Notes: a model not told the origin generated them from the letters alone. 64,000 bases of DNA from Aquabacter cavernae (GCF_003993795.1 NZ_RWKV01000008.1:248001-312000); one strand, 5' to 3'. Shown: positions 16,779 to 26,900, counted from the first letter of the stretch. Numbers and translations: made by a program.

Positions 16779-17486
16779 ATGTTGAAGCGCGCTCTCGCCG
16801 GGGTCTCCGCCCTGGCTCTCCTCGGCGGTGCGGCCTCTGCGGCTGACCTCGCCACCAAGTACCCGGTTAAGGCCCCCGTGGTGGTTCCCGTGTTCTCCTG
16901 GACCGGTTTCTACATCGGCGCCAACGTCGGTTGGGCCTGGCAGAACAACGACCTGTCCGTGTCCCCGTCGTTCGGTATCCCGGCGACCAACATCAATGTC
17001 GGCTCGTCCAACGGCTTCACCGGTGGTCTGCAGGCTGGCTACAACTGGCAGTTCGCCAACAACGTTGTGCTCGGCCTCGAGGCTGACATCAACTGGACCG
17101 ACCTCGGCAGCAACGGCGTCGTCGTCGTGAGCCCCGGCTTCGGCCTGGCCTCCGGCCTCGCCACCGGCTCCATGGACTACCTCGGCACGATCCGCGCTCG
17201 CCTCGGCTACGCCTTCGACCGCGTCCTGCCCTACGTCACCGGTGGTGTCGCTTACGGCAAGACCGACTTCGGCAACATCTATGGTCTCTCCACCTCCGAG
17301 ACCAACTGGGGCTGGACGATCGGCGCTGGCGTCGAGTACGCCTTCACCAACAACATCACTGCCAAGCTCGAGTACCTGTATGTGGACCTGAACGGCTCCA
17401 CCTACACCATCCCGAGCACCCTGGGTTCGGTCGAGGCCGACACCAACACCTCGCTCCTCAAGGTCGGCGTGAACTACAAGTTCTGA
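16779..17486 (+). CDS. Outer-membrane beta-barrel protein, Omp25/31 type (2), probably abundant
   Basis: A 235-residue barrel protein: signal peptide MLKRALAGVSALALLGGAAS cut at ASA/ADLA, the family signature [15 protein letters not shown], and C-terminal VGVNYKF. Codon use is unusually rich in GGT, GCT, GTC and AAC compared with other genes here, which suggests strong expression. It has a long AT-richer leader with helical-phase direct repeats and is followed by a strong terminator at 17515, so it is probably transcribed alone. The upstream in-frame GTG at 16731 is rejected because it would precede the signal peptide with charged residues. Confidence 0.87.
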   Translation: MLKRALAGVSALALLGGAASAADLATKYPVKAPVVVPVFSWTGFYIGANVGWAWQNNDLSVSPSFGIPATNINVGSSNGFTGGLQAGYNWQFANNVVLGLEADINWTDLGSNGVVVVSPGFGLASGLATGSMDYLGTIRARLGYAFDRVLPYVTGGVAYGKTDFGNIYGLSTSETNWGWTIGAGVEYAFTNNITAKLEYLYVDLNGSTYTIPSTLGSVEADTNTSLLKVGVNYKF

Positions 17487-17514
17487 TCGCCAATCTTTCG
17501 AGACTGCGTACGAA

Positions 17515-17540
17515 CCCCGGGCGAAAGCCCGGGGTTTTTT
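17515..17540 (+). terminator. Rho-independent terminator after the second porin gene
   Basis: The perfect 8-bp stem CCCCGGGC / GCCCGGGG with a GAAA loop is followed by six T residues. Confidence 0.9.
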
Positions 17541-17699
17541 CATGCGCGCACCGGAACGAATGCACCGCACCGCGGGTTGGCCAGACACGGAGACACCCCG
17601 TGCCCGCCACCGCTTCGCCACGAGCGGGTCACGGACCTGCCGAGGTGAAGGTGCATGGATGCACCAGAGCCTGGATTGGCCTGGACAGAGGTGCGTTGA

Positions 17700-18335
17700 A
17701 TGAAATCGGTTTTCCTGATCGGGGCGACGGCGGGCATGCTTGCGGCTGGACCGGCCTTCGCCGCGGACCTTGCCCCCGCATCCGCATTGCCCGTGAAGGC
17801 GCCGGTCGCCCAGCCCGCGCCGGTCTTCTCCTGGACCGGATTCTATATCGGCGGCAATGCCGGCTATAGCTGGGGCTCGGGTAAGAGCGGCATCAGCGGG
17901 GTGGACCCCGACGGATGGCTCGCCGGTGGCCAGATCGGCTACAATTACCAGTTCCAGAACAATGTGCTGGTGGGCCTGGAGGCCGACATCCAGGGCGGCG
18001 ACGTGAGCGGCGGCGCCCAGGGTCTCGACAGCAAGCTGGACTATCTCGGCACGGTGCGCGCGCGCCTCGGCTATTCGCTGGACCGCGTGCTGCCCTACGT
18101 GACGGGCGGTCTCGCCTATGGGCGCAATTCCATCACCGATTACGGCTTCGAATCGGCCAAGACCCATGTGGGCTGGACTGCCGGCGCCGGCATCGAGTAT
18201 GCGCTGACCAACAATTGGACCGCGCGGGCCGAATATCTCTATACGGACCTCGGATCCAAGACCTACGACAATATCGGCACCGATGCCGGACTGACGAGTT
18301 CCAGCGCACGGCTCGGAATCAATTACAAGTTCTGA
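17700..18335 (+). CDS. Outer-membrane beta-barrel protein, Omp25/31 type (3)
   Basis: A 211-residue barrel protein with signal peptide MKSVFLIGATAGMLAAGPAF cut before AADLAP, the family signature [16 protein letters not shown] and C-terminal GINYKF. It shares the ordered blocks ([42 protein letters not shown]) with the two upstream genes, so the trio arose by duplication. Codon use is ordinary for the window, unlike the second copy. A terminator follows at 18355. Confidence 0.87.
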   Translation: MKSVFLIGATAGMLAAGPAFAADLAPASALPVKAPVAQPAPVFSWTGFYIGGNAGYSWGSGKSGISGVDPDGWLAGGQIGYNYQFQNNVLVGLEADIQGGDVSGGAQGLDSKLDYLGTVRARLGYSLDRVLPYVTGGLAYGRNSITDYGFESAKTHVGWTAGAGIEYALTNNWTARAEYLYTDLGSKTYDNIGTDAGLTSSSARLGINYKF

Positions 18336-18354
18336 CGCCGCAAGGCACGGGACA

Positions 18355-18384
18355 GGGCGCGCCGGGTCATCGGCGCGCCCTTTT
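18355..18384 (+). terminator. Terminator after the third porin gene
   Basis: The perfect 9-bp stem GGGCGCGCC / GGCGCGCCC with an 8-nt loop is followed by TTTT. Confidence 0.8.
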
Positions 18385-18541
18385 GCTGTCCGGCGGCGGG
18401 CGAACCCGCGCGGCCCGGCGGTAATATGCCGACGCAATTATTGAACGTTTCCGCACAGCCGCGGAACGGCCTGTGTCTCGCTTGCGCCCCGTTTCCCGTG
18501 ATAGAGCCGGGACAAGTGATTTGTCAGACATGAGGATCGAC

Positions 18542-19531
18542 ATGGCTCAGACCGACACCGCGCGTCCCCTCCGCGTGGGCGTGGCGGGAATCGGGATCAT
18601 GGGATCCAACCACGCCCGCGTGCTGGCGGAACTGCCCGGCGCCGAGCTTGTGGCGATCGCCGACCCGGACACGGCCCAGGCCGGCCGCGTGGCGAGCTTC
18701 CTGGGGTGCGAGGCGGTGGAGGACCACCACGCGCTGATCGCGCGCGGGCTGGACGCCATCGTGGTGGCCGCGCCCACCCATCTGCATCATCCCGTGGCGC
18801 TGGACATCATCAATGCCGGCGTCTCGGTGCTGGTGGAGAAGCCGGTCGCCTCAACGGTGGAGGAGGGCCGCGAGATCGTCGCGGCCGCGCGGGCGAAGAA
18901 TGTCACGCTCATGATCGGCCATGTGGAGCGCTTCAATCCGGCCGTGCAGGCGGTGAAGAAGGCCATTGCCGACGAGGAGTTGCTGTCCATCGCCATCACC
19001 CGCGTGGGTCCGTTTCCCCCGCGCATGTCCAATGTGGGCGTGGTGATCGATCTGGCCGTGCACGACATCGACCTGATCCGCTGGTTCACCGGCTCGGATA
19101 TCATCGAGGTGCAGCCGCAGACCTCCTCCGCCATGGCGGAGCGCGAGGACATCGCGCTGCTTCAGTTCCGCACCGCCTCCGGCGTGCTGGCGCACATCAA
19201 CACCAATTGGCTCACGCCCTTCAAGGCGCGCACGGTGCATGTGGCCACGCGCAAGAAATACGTGATCGGCGACCTGCTCACCCGGCAGGTCACCGAGTGC
19301 TTCGACTATCGTCCCGACGGCTCCTATTCCATGCGCCACCTGCCGGTGGCCTATGCGGAACCGCTGCGCTCCGAGCTGGAGCAGTTCCTGGGCGCGGTGC
19401 GCGGCGGCAAGCCGCCCGCCGTGAGCGGGGACGAGGGCGTCGCCAGCCTCGAAATCGCCATTTCCTGCCTCACTGGCCGCTCCGAAGCGAGCCAGCGCTC
19501 CTCCGCCGACCGCCGCCGGGTGGTGGGCTGA
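18542..19531 (+). CDS. gnnA: Gfo/Idh/MocA-family oxidoreductase, probably UDP-GlcNAc 3-dehydrogenase
   Basis: A 329-residue NAD(P)-dependent sugar dehydrogenase. The Rossmann motif is GVAGIGIMGSNHARVL, the family lysine sits in VLVEKPVAST, and VIDLAVHDIDLIRW carries the conserved acidic/His pair. ATG 18542 (MAQTDTARP) has GAGGAT upstream; ATG 18530 is an alternative. It is followed after 20 bp by a DegT-type aminotransferase, the pairing used to convert UDP-GlcNAc to a UDP-2,3-diamino sugar. In several alphaproteobacteria such a pair (GnnA/GnnB) supplies diaminoglucose for lipid A. The pathway and name are inference; a WlbA-like surface-sugar role is possible. Confidence 0.7.
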   Translation: MAQTDTARPLRVGVAGIGIMGSNHARVLAELPGAELVAIADPDTAQAGRVASFLGCEAVEDHHALIARGLDAIVVAAPTHLHHPVALDIINAGVSVLVEKPVASTVEEGREIVAAARAKNVTLMIGHVERFNPAVQAVKKAIADEELLSIAITRVGPFPPRMSNVGVVIDLAVHDIDLIRWFTGSDIIEVQPQTSSAMAEREDIALLQFRTASGVLAHINTNWLTPFKARTVHVATRKKYVIGDLLTRQVTECFDYRPDGSYSMRHLPVAYAEPLRSELEQFLGAVRGGKPPAVSGDEGVASLEIAISCLTGRSEASQRSSADRRRVVG

Positions 19532-19551
19532 CAACCGGAATCCAAGGCCGA

Positions 19552-20700
19552 ATGACCACGCATGTGACGAGCCAGATGGCCCCCATCCCCTTCATCGACG
19601 TGGCGGCGCAGCGCGCCCGCCTGGGCACGCGCATCGACCGGGCGGTGACCTCGGTCCTGGATAGCTGCCGCTTCATCAATGGCCCGGAAGTGGCGATGCT
19701 GGAGGAGCAGCTTGCCGCCTTTGCCGGGGCCAAGCACGCCATTGCCTGCGCCAGCGGCACCGATGCCCTGGCCATGATTCTCATGTCCTGGGGCATCAAG
19801 GCGGGCGACGCGGTGTTCTGCCCCGCCTTCACCTTCTGCGCCACCGCCGAAGTGGTGGCGTGGGTGGGGGCGAGCCCGGTCTTCGTGGACGTGAAGCCCG
19901 ACACCTTCAACATGGACCCCGAGAGCCTGGACCGGGCCGTGGCGGTCGCCAAGGCCGCCGGGCTCACCCCCCGCGTGGTGATGCCGGTGGACCTGTTCGG
20001 CCAGGCGGCGGACTATGACGCGCTGCTCCCCGTGGCGCAGAAGCACGGCCTCAAGGTTCTGTGCGATACCGCCCAGGGCTTCGGCGCCAGCTGGCACGGC
20101 CGTCGCACCGGCAGCATCGGCGATGCCTCCGCCACCTCCTTCTTCCCCGCCAAGCCGCTCGGCTGCTATGGCGACGGCGGCGCGGTCTTCACCGATGACG
20201 ACGCGCTGGTGCCCGTGCTCAAGAGTGTGCGCGAGCACGGCCAGGGCGTGGACAAGTATGAGAATGTCCGCATCGGCATGACCGCCCGCCTTGACACCAT
20301 CCAGGCGGCGGTGCTCATCGAGAAGCTGGACATCTTCGAGGACGAGATCGCGGCGCGCATGCGCATCGCGGCCCGCTACAACAGCCTTCTGGCGGATGTG
20401 GCCATCGTGCCCGCCATGGCGGAGGGCGCCACCTCCACCTGGGCGCAATACACCATCCGCCTCGCCCCCGGCCGCCGCGACGCGCTGGCCGACGCCCTGC
20501 GCAAGGATGGCGTGCCCACGGCGGTCTATTATCGCATCCCCATGCACAAGCAGCCCGCTTATGCCGCCTATCCGGCTGACCTTCTGCCGGTGAGCGAGGC
20601 GCTGTGCGCCGAGGTCATCAGCCTGCCCATGCATGCCTATCTGGACGATGCCACCCAGGACCGCATCGTCGCCGCCGTCCGCCGCGCCTTGACGGCGTGA
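19552..20700 (+). CDS. gnnB: DegT/DnrJ/EryC1-family sugar aminotransferase, probably GnnB-like
   Basis: A 382-residue PLP-dependent aminotransferase for nucleotide sugars. The start of the fold is PFIDVAAQRARLGTRIDRAV, substrate/PLP contacts are in ACASGTDALAMILM and CDTAQGFGASWHG, and the PLP lysine is in SFFPAKPLGCYGDGG. The ATG at 19552 follows AAGG. It lies 20 bp after the sugar dehydrogenase, so the two probably make a 3-oxo and then a 3-amino derivative of UDP-GlcNAc. Assignment to lipid A diaminoglucose synthesis is inferred from the pairing, not from specific residues. Confidence 0.75.
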   Translation: MTTHVTSQMAPIPFIDVAAQRARLGTRIDRAVTSVLDSCRFINGPEVAMLEEQLAAFAGAKHAIACASGTDALAMILMSWGIKAGDAVFCPAFTFCATAEVVAWVGASPVFVDVKPDTFNMDPESLDRAVAVAKAAGLTPRVVMPVDLFGQAADYDALLPVAQKHGLKVLCDTAQGFGASWHGRRTGSIGDASATSFFPAKPLGCYGDGGAVFTDDDALVPVLKSVREHGQGVDKYENVRIGMTARLDTIQAAVLIEKLDIFEDEIAARMRIAARYNSLLADVAIVPAMAEGATSTWAQYTIRLAPGRRDALADALRKDGVPTAVYYRIPMHKQPAYAAYPADLLPVSEALCAEVISLPMHAYLDDATQDRIVAAVRRALTA

Positions 20701-20762
20701 GGGCAGGGGGGCGTCGGCGTGTTCGGCGCTTGAGTAGCCCCCTTCCTCCTCGCAACGGACTG

Positions 20763-20889
20763 CCCCCTCCCAACCCTCCCCCGCAAGCGGGAGAGGGCTT
20801 TCCGGTGTGAAGGCGGGGAGGGCGTGCGTTCATTCTCCCGCGCGACAGGTCCCCTCTCCCGCTTGCGGGGGAGGGATAGGGAGGGGGCG
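20763..20889. repeat. REPIN-like inverted repeat, copy 3
   Basis: The left arm GCCCCCTCCCAACCCTCCCC plus CGCAAGCGGGAGAGGG is almost exactly inverted at the right end (CCCCTCTCCCGCTTGCGGGG then GAGGGATAGGGAGGGGG), with a loop of about 55 bp. Each arm holds its own CCCGCAAGCGGG palindrome. Confidence 0.85.
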
Positions 20890-21050
20890 GCGCGAAGCGG
20901 CGCGCGAAGCTCGGGGTGCCGCCCTATCTGGACCCGCGATACGCGGAATCCTTTCCGCGCCAAGCGTGCGCGGCTCAGATTATTCGTACAATTTGTACGA
21001 TGCGTGCTCTAGGCATGTGAAACTCAGCCACCCCCACGAATCGCCGAACC
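20890..21050. other. Spacer before murJ
   Basis: The space between gnnB and murJ (20701-21050) contains REPIN copy 3 and the 17-bp TCGTACAA palindrome. No gene is supported in it. Confidence 0.5.
20984..21000. promoter_or_regulatory. Perfect 17-bp palindrome upstream of murJ
   Basis: TCGTACAA (20984-20991), T, TTGTACGA (20993-21000) forms a perfect dyad 50 bp before the murJ start, in a locally AT-rich stretch. It looks like a repressor operator; the cognate regulator is unknown. Confidence 0.5.
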
Positions 21051-22613
21051 ATGCTGCGCTCCATTCTTTCCGTCGGCGGATTGACGCTGGTCTCGCGGCT
21101 GGCGGGATTCGTGCGCGACGTGATCATGGCGGCGGTGCTGGGCGCGGGGCCGGTGGCGGATGCGTTCCTGGTCGCGTTCCGCCTGCCCAACCATTTCCGG
21201 GCCATCTTCGCGGAAGGGGCCTTCAACGCCGCCTTCGTGCCCACTTATGCCCGGCTGAAGGAGCAGGACGGCGTTCCCGTGGCGCGGGGCTTCGCGGACG
21301 AGATCCTCACCGGCATGATGCTGGTGCACGGCGTTCTGCTGGCCCTCGCGCTGGGGCTGACGCCGCAATTCGTCGGGCTGCTGGCGCCCGGCCTCGCGGA
21401 GGATCCGGCGCGCTTCGATCTGGCGGTGACGCTCACCCGCATCACCTTTCCCTATCTCGCCCTTATTTCCGTGGCCACATTGGCCTCCGGCGCGCTGAAT
21501 GCGGTGAACCGCTTCGCCATGGCGGCGGCCTCGCCCATCCTGCTGAACATCTGCATGATCAGCACGCTGCTGTGCGCGGGTCTGTTCCCCACGGCGGGGC
21601 ACGCGGCCGCCTGGGGGGTGCTGATTTCCGGCGTGGGGCAGGTGATGCTGCTGCTCTGGGATACCGAGCGCTCGGGAATCGGGCTGAGATTCGCCCGGCC
21701 CAAGCTCGATCCCGGCACGCGGCGCTTCCTGAAGGCGCTGGGGCCAGCCATCATTGGCTCGGCGGGTGTGCAGATCGCGCTGTTCGCGGACACGATCATC
21801 GCTACCTTCCTGCCGTCCGGCGCGCTCTCCGCGCTTTACTACGCGGATCGCATCAATCAATTGCCCATCGGCGTGGTCGGCATCGCGGTGGGCACGGTGC
21901 TGCTGCCGGAAATGTCCCGGCGCCTCGCGGCCAATGACGATGTGGGGGCCGCCAAGGCGCAGGCGCGGGCGGTGGAGTTCGCCGTGCTGCTGGCGGCGCC
22001 CTTCGTGGTGGCCTCGCTCCTCATTCCCGATCTCACCATGCGCGCCTTGTTCGCGCGCGGCGCGTTCACGGCAGGAGATGCGGCGGAGGCGGCGGCCACC
22101 CTCCAGGCCTATGCCCTGGGGCTCATCGCCTTCGTGGTGCTGCGCGGCTTCATCGCCCCCTTCCATGCCCGCAGCGACACCACCACGCCCATGATCGCCT
22201 CGCTCAGCGCGGTGGCAGTGAACGTGGCGCTGAAATTCGTGCTCATGGGCACGCTGGCGCAGGTGGGGCTTGCGCTGGCCACGGCGGTGGGCGGCTGGAT
22301 CAACCTCGCGCTGCTCATCTTCTTCGCGTGGCGCAAGGGGCTGCCGCTCGGCGACAATCTCCTGGCCGGGCGGCTGGTGCGCCTGTTCATCTGCGCGCTG
22401 GTGCTGGCGGGAACGCTGTGGGCCACGCTGCCCTTTGCAAGCCGCCTTGCCGCCCATTTGCCGGACGCGCGTGAAGAAGTGACCTTGCTGCTGGTGGTTG
22501 CGGCCGGCGGCTTTGCCTATATAGTTGCGGTCATTGTGCTTTTGGGGCGCGGCGTGTTGCGCCCACTGCTGCGGCGTGCCGGGGGCGGACCACCGCAAAC
22601 GCCTGCAAAATGA
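21051..22613 (+). CDS. murJ: Lipid II flippase MurJ
   Basis: A 520-residue polytopic membrane protein of the MviN/MurJ family that flips lipid II across the inner membrane for peptidoglycan synthesis. The conserved opening GLTLVSRLAGFVRDVIMAAV, PNHFRAIFAEGAFNAAFVPT and the many hydrophobic segments (about 14 expected) identify it. The length is typical. It is monocistronic, preceded by a perfect palindrome and followed by the RND efflux pair. The start ATG 21051 has only weak ribosome-binding complementarity. Confidence 0.94.
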   Translation: MLRSILSVGGLTLVSRLAGFVRDVIMAAVLGAGPVADAFLVAFRLPNHFRAIFAEGAFNAAFVPTYARLKEQDGVPVARGFADEILTGMMLVHGVLLALALGLTPQFVGLLAPGLAEDPARFDLAVTLTRITFPYLALISVATLASGALNAVNRFAMAAASPILLNICMISTLLCAGLFPTAGHAAAWGVLISGVGQVMLLLWDTERSGIGLRFARPKLDPGTRRFLKALGPAIIGSAGVQIALFADTIIATFLPSGALSALYYADRINQLPIGVVGIAVGTVLLPEMSRRLAANDDVGAAKAQARAVEFAVLLAAPFVVASLLIPDLTMRALFARGAFTAGDAAEAAATLQAYALGLIAFVVLRGFIAPFHARSDTTTPMIASLSAVAVNVALKFVLMGTLAQVGLALATAVGGWINLALLIFFAWRKGLPLGDNLLAGRLVRLFICALVLAGTLWATLPFASRLAAHLPDAREEVTLLLVVAAGGFAYIVAVIVLLGRGVLRPLLRRAGGGPPQTPAK

Positions 22614-22625
22614 ACGCAACTGGCA

Positions 22626-22642
22626 TTTTGCACTGCGAAAAA
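22626..22642. promoter_or_regulatory. TTTTGCACTGC(G)AAAA palindrome before the RND operon
   Basis: TTTTGCACTGCGAAAAA is a 17-bp near-palindrome about 110 bp before the efflux adaptor gene. It differs at a single position from a perfect copy at 50834-50850 in the TonB region. Confidence 0.45.
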
Positions 22643-22749
22643 GCTGTGCTATTCGACGCGAGCGAAAACGGCTCGTCAGTTGCGGGAGATGTCGAATTCG
22701 CCACTGACACCCCTCGTGGCGTTTCCGGCGCCCGATCGGAGCCGTAAGA

Positions 22750-23943
22750 ATGTTGGTTTCCCCGCGCCTGACGCAAAAGCTCGCAATCCTCGCCCCCGTG
22801 CTCCTGCTGGCCGCCTGCGGCCAGCCGCAGCAGCAGCAGGGTGGCGGCGCGCCTCCGCCCCCCACCGTGACGGTGGCGAAGCCCCAGACGCGCAGCATCA
22901 CCGAATTTGACGAGTATGTGGGCCGCTTCGTGGCCATCAACCACGTCCAGGTGAATGCCCGCGTCTCCGGCTACCTGGAGAAGATCAGCTTCACGGACGG
23001 CCAGATGGTGAAGGAGGGCGACCTGCTCTTCACCCTCGACCAGCGCCCCTACAAGATCGCGCTCCAGCAGGCCGAGGCGAACCTCGCCCAGGCCAAGGCC
23101 AATCTCGATTTCGCCACCACGGATCTGGAACGCGCCCGCACCCTCATCGAGGACAAGACCTCGAACGCCATCTCGAAGCAGGCTTTCGACCAGCGCACCC
23201 AGACCCAGCGCACCGCGTCCGCCACCGTGCAGGGGCAGGAGGCGGCCGTCGCCCAGGCCAAGCTCGACCTCCAGTTCACCGAGTTGCGCGCCCCCGTCAC
23301 CGGCCGCATCGGCGACCGGCGCGTGTCCGTCGGCAATTACGTGATCGGCGGCGGCGGCGGCACGCCCACGCTGCTGGCTGTTATCGTCTCGACTGACCCC
23401 ATCTATTTCGAGTTCACTTTCGATGAAGCCTCGCTGCTGCGCTATCAGCGCGCGCTCCAGAGCGGCGGCATCGACGGCTCGTCCGTCGATCTCAAGCTGA
23501 TCGACGACAAGGGCTGGCCGTATCACGGCAAGATGGACTTCCTGAACAATCTGGTGGACCGCGAGACCGGCACCATCCGCGGCCGCGCCGTGTTCGACAA
23601 TAAGAGCGACCTGTTCCGCCCCGGCATGTTCGGCCGCGTGCGCCTGCCCGCCAGCGCTCCGTATCAGGCGCTGACCGTGCCGGACATGGCCATCGGCAGC
23701 GAGCAGACCCAGAAGTTCGTCTATGTGGTGGGCCCGGAAAACACCGTGCAGATCCGCCCGGTGGTGCTCGGCCCGCTGGACGGGGACCGCCGCGTGGTGA
23801 AGACCGGCCTCAAGCCCGACGACGTGGTCGTGGTGAACGGCCTCATGCGCGTGCGTCCGGGCATAAAGGTGACGCCACAGGAGGAGAAGCCTCCGGCGCC
23901 GGCGGACGCGAACGCGCCCAACGGCTCCGCGTCGGCCAAGTGA
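22750..23943 (+). CDS. RND efflux periplasmic adaptor subunit (MexE/BepF-like)
   Basis: A 397-residue membrane-fusion protein linking an inner-membrane RND pump to an outer-membrane channel. The lipobox LLAAC (Cys22 or so) predicts a lipoprotein anchored in the inner membrane. A Gln/Pro-rich linker, a biotinyl-lipoyl-like half (RVSGYLEKISFTDGQMVKEG), a coiled-coil hairpin rich in Ala/Gln (QQAEANLAQAKANLDFATTD) and a second lipoyl half (LRAPVTGRIGDRRVSVGNYV) follow in order. It is 13 bp from the pump gene. No outer-membrane TolC homologue or local regulator is present. Confidence 0.9.
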   Translation: MLVSPRLTQKLAILAPVLLLAACGQPQQQQGGGAPPPPTVTVAKPQTRSITEFDEYVGRFVAINHVQVNARVSGYLEKISFTDGQMVKEGDLLFTLDQRPYKIALQQAEANLAQAKANLDFATTDLERARTLIEDKTSNAISKQAFDQRTQTQRTASATVQGQEAAVAQAKLDLQFTELRAPVTGRIGDRRVSVGNYVIGGGGGTPTLLAVIVSTDPIYFEFTFDEASLLRYQRALQSGGIDGSSVDLKLIDDKGWPYHGKMDFLNNLVDRETGTIRGRAVFDNKSDLFRPGMFGRVRLPASAPYQALTVPDMAIGSEQTQKFVYVVGPENTVQIRPVVLGPLDGDRRVVKTGLKPDDVVVVNGLMRVRPGIKVTPQEEKPPAPADANAPNGSASAK

Positions 23944-23956
23944 GGAGGGCGATCTT

Positions 23957-26900
23957 ATGCGCTTGTCCCACTTCTTCATCGACCGCCCCATCTTCGCATG
24001 GGTGGTGTCCATCGTCGTGATGCTGCTGGGCGCGATCTCGTATCTGCGCCTGCCCGTGGCTCAATATCCCGACATCGCGCCGCCGGTCATCAACGTGACC
24101 GGCCAGTTCCCCGGCGCCAGCGCCGAGACCGTGGCCGACACGGTGGTCGCGCCCATCGAGCAACAGATCAACGGCGTGGAGGGGATGCTCTACGTCTCCT
24201 CCAACTCCACCGCCGACGGCCGCTTCTCCATTGCGGTCACCTTTGACCTCGGCGTCGATCTCGACATCGCCCAGGTGCAGGTCCAGAACCGCGTGGCCAT
24301 CGCCATGCCGCGCCTGCCGCAGGAAGTGCAGCAGATCGGCGTCATCACGGCCAAAAGCTCGCCCGATTTGATGCTGGTGGTGAGCCTCTATTCGCCGGAC
24401 GGCTCGCGCGACCCGCTGTTCATCTCCAACGTGGCGAACGTCCAGATCAAGGACGTGCTCTCGCGCATCGACGGCGTCGGCTCCATCACGGTGTTCGGCA
24501 ATCGCGACTACGCCATGCAGGTCTGGCTCGACCCCACCCGCCTCCAGGAGCTGAACCTGACGGTGGGCGACGTGACGGCGGCCCTCCAGGCGCAGAACGT
24601 GCAGGTGGCCTCCGGCGTGCTGAACCAGCCGCCCGTGCCCCAGCAGCGCGCCTTCCAGATCGCGGTGCGCACGCTCGGCCGCTTGACCACGCCCGAGCAG
24701 TTCGGCGACGTGGTGATCAAGCAGACCGAGACCGCCTTGGTGCGGCTGAAGGATGTGGCCCGGGTGGAGATTTCCGCCCAGGACTATTCCTCCACGTCCT
24801 ATCTCGATCGCGACCTGTCCATCTCGCTCGGCGTGTTCCAGCGCCCCGGCTCCAACGCGCTCGCCACCGGCAATGCGGTGGTGGAGCACATGAAGGAGCT
24901 GGGCAAGCAACTGCCTGAAGGCGTGAAGTACGCCATCTATTACAACCCGACCGAGTTCATCCAGCAGTCGGTGGATGCGGTGGTGCACACCATCGTCGAG
25001 GCCATCGTGCTGGTGGTGATCGTGGTGCTGCTGTTCCTCCAGACGTGGCGGGCGGCGATCATCCCCATCGTGGCGATCCCCATCTCGCTGGTCGGCACCT
25101 TCTTCTTCATGTCGCTGTTCGGCTTCTCGCTGAACAACCTGTCTTTGTTCGGCCTTGTGCTCGCCATCGGCATCGTCGTGGACGACGCCATCGTGGTGGT
25201 GGAGAACGTGGAGCGGAATATCGCGGCCGGGCTGTCGCCGCGCGATGCCGCCTACCGCACCATGGACGAGGTGGGCGGGGCGCTGGTGGCCATCTCGCTG
25301 GTGCTGGCCTCGGTGTTCATTCCGAGCGCCTTCATCACCGGCATTTCGGGCGAGTTCTATCGCCAGTTCGCGCTCACCATCGCGGGCTCCACCATCATCT
25401 CGCTCATGGTGTCGCTGACGCTGTCTCCGGCCATGTGCGCCCTGCTGCTGAAGCCGCATCGCGAGGGCCATGCGGTGCCGTGGTATGCCAAGCCCATCGT
25501 GGGCTTCTTCCGCGGCTTCAACCGGGCCTTCGAGGGCCTGGGCAATGGCTATGCGTGGCTGACCAAGCGCCTCGTGCGCGTGGTGGCGCTCATGCTCATC
25601 GTCTATGCGGGGCTGGTGGCGTTCGGTGGCTACCTCTTCTCCACGACGCCCCAGGGCTTCATTCCGCAGCAGGACCGCGGCTACCTGATCATCGCGGCCC
25701 AGCTGCCGCCGGGCGCGTCCATGGAGCGGACGCAGGACGTGATGACCCGCGCGGCCAATCAGGTTCTGGGCACGCCGGGTGTGGGCCATATCGTCAACAT
25801 CGTCGGCTTCTCGGGTGCCACCTTCACGAACGCGCCCAATGCCGGCGCCATGTTCGTGATCCTGGAGCCGTTCAGCGAGCGCGGCGGCGATCCCACCCGC
25901 ACCGCCACGGCGGTGCAGCGGACGCTGTTCGGCAAGCTCGCCTCCATCCAGGAGGCCATGCTCATCGTCGTGCAGCCGCCCCCGGTCCAGGGCATCGGCA
26001 ATGCGGGCGGTTTCCGCATGATGGTGGAGGACCGGGCGGGCATGGGCTATTCGGTCCTGCAGAGCACGGTCTACGCCATGATGGGCGCGGCGGCGCAGAC
26101 GCCGGGCCTCATGCAGGTCTACTCGCTGTTCGAGACCTCCACGCCGCAGATGTATCTGGACATCGACCGCGAGCGCGCCCAGCTGCTCCAGGTGAACATG
26201 GCCAACGTGTTCGGCGCGCTGCAGACCTATATCGGCTCCAGCTATGTGAACGACTTCAACCTGTTCACCCGCACCTTCCGCGTGCAGGTGCAGGCGGATG
26301 CCGCGTTCCGCATGGATCCCAACGACCTGCTCAAGATCCGGGTGCGCAATGCACTGGGCGAGACGGTGCCGATCGGTTCCTTCGCGACGCTGAAGGACCT
26401 CTCCGGCCCCTATCGCGTGCCGCGCTACAACCTGTACCCGTCCGCCGAGCTGGATGGCTCACCGGCGCCGGGCTACTCGCAGGGCCAGGCCATGCAGATC
26501 ATGCAGGGGCTGGCGGCGCGGGTGCTGCCGCAGGGCTTCGCCTATGAGTGGACGGCGCTCGCCTACCAGCAGCAGCGGGCCGGCAACACCGCCATCTTCG
26601 CCTTCGCGCTGGGCGTGGTGTTCGTCTTCCTGGTGCTGGCGGCACAATATGAGAGCCTGACACTGCCATTGGCGGTCATCCTCATCGTGCCCATGTGCCT
26701 TGTGGCGGCGCTGATCGGCGTGCTGATGCGAGGGCAGGACAACAACATCCTGACCCAGGTGGGCTTCATCGTGCTCATCGGATTGGCAGCGAAGAACGCG
26801 ATCCTGATCGTGGAATTTGCCAAGCAACTGGAAGATCAGGGCGAGGGCCGTCAGGCGGCGGCTGTGGAAGCGGCGCGGCTGCGCCTGCGTCCCATCATCA

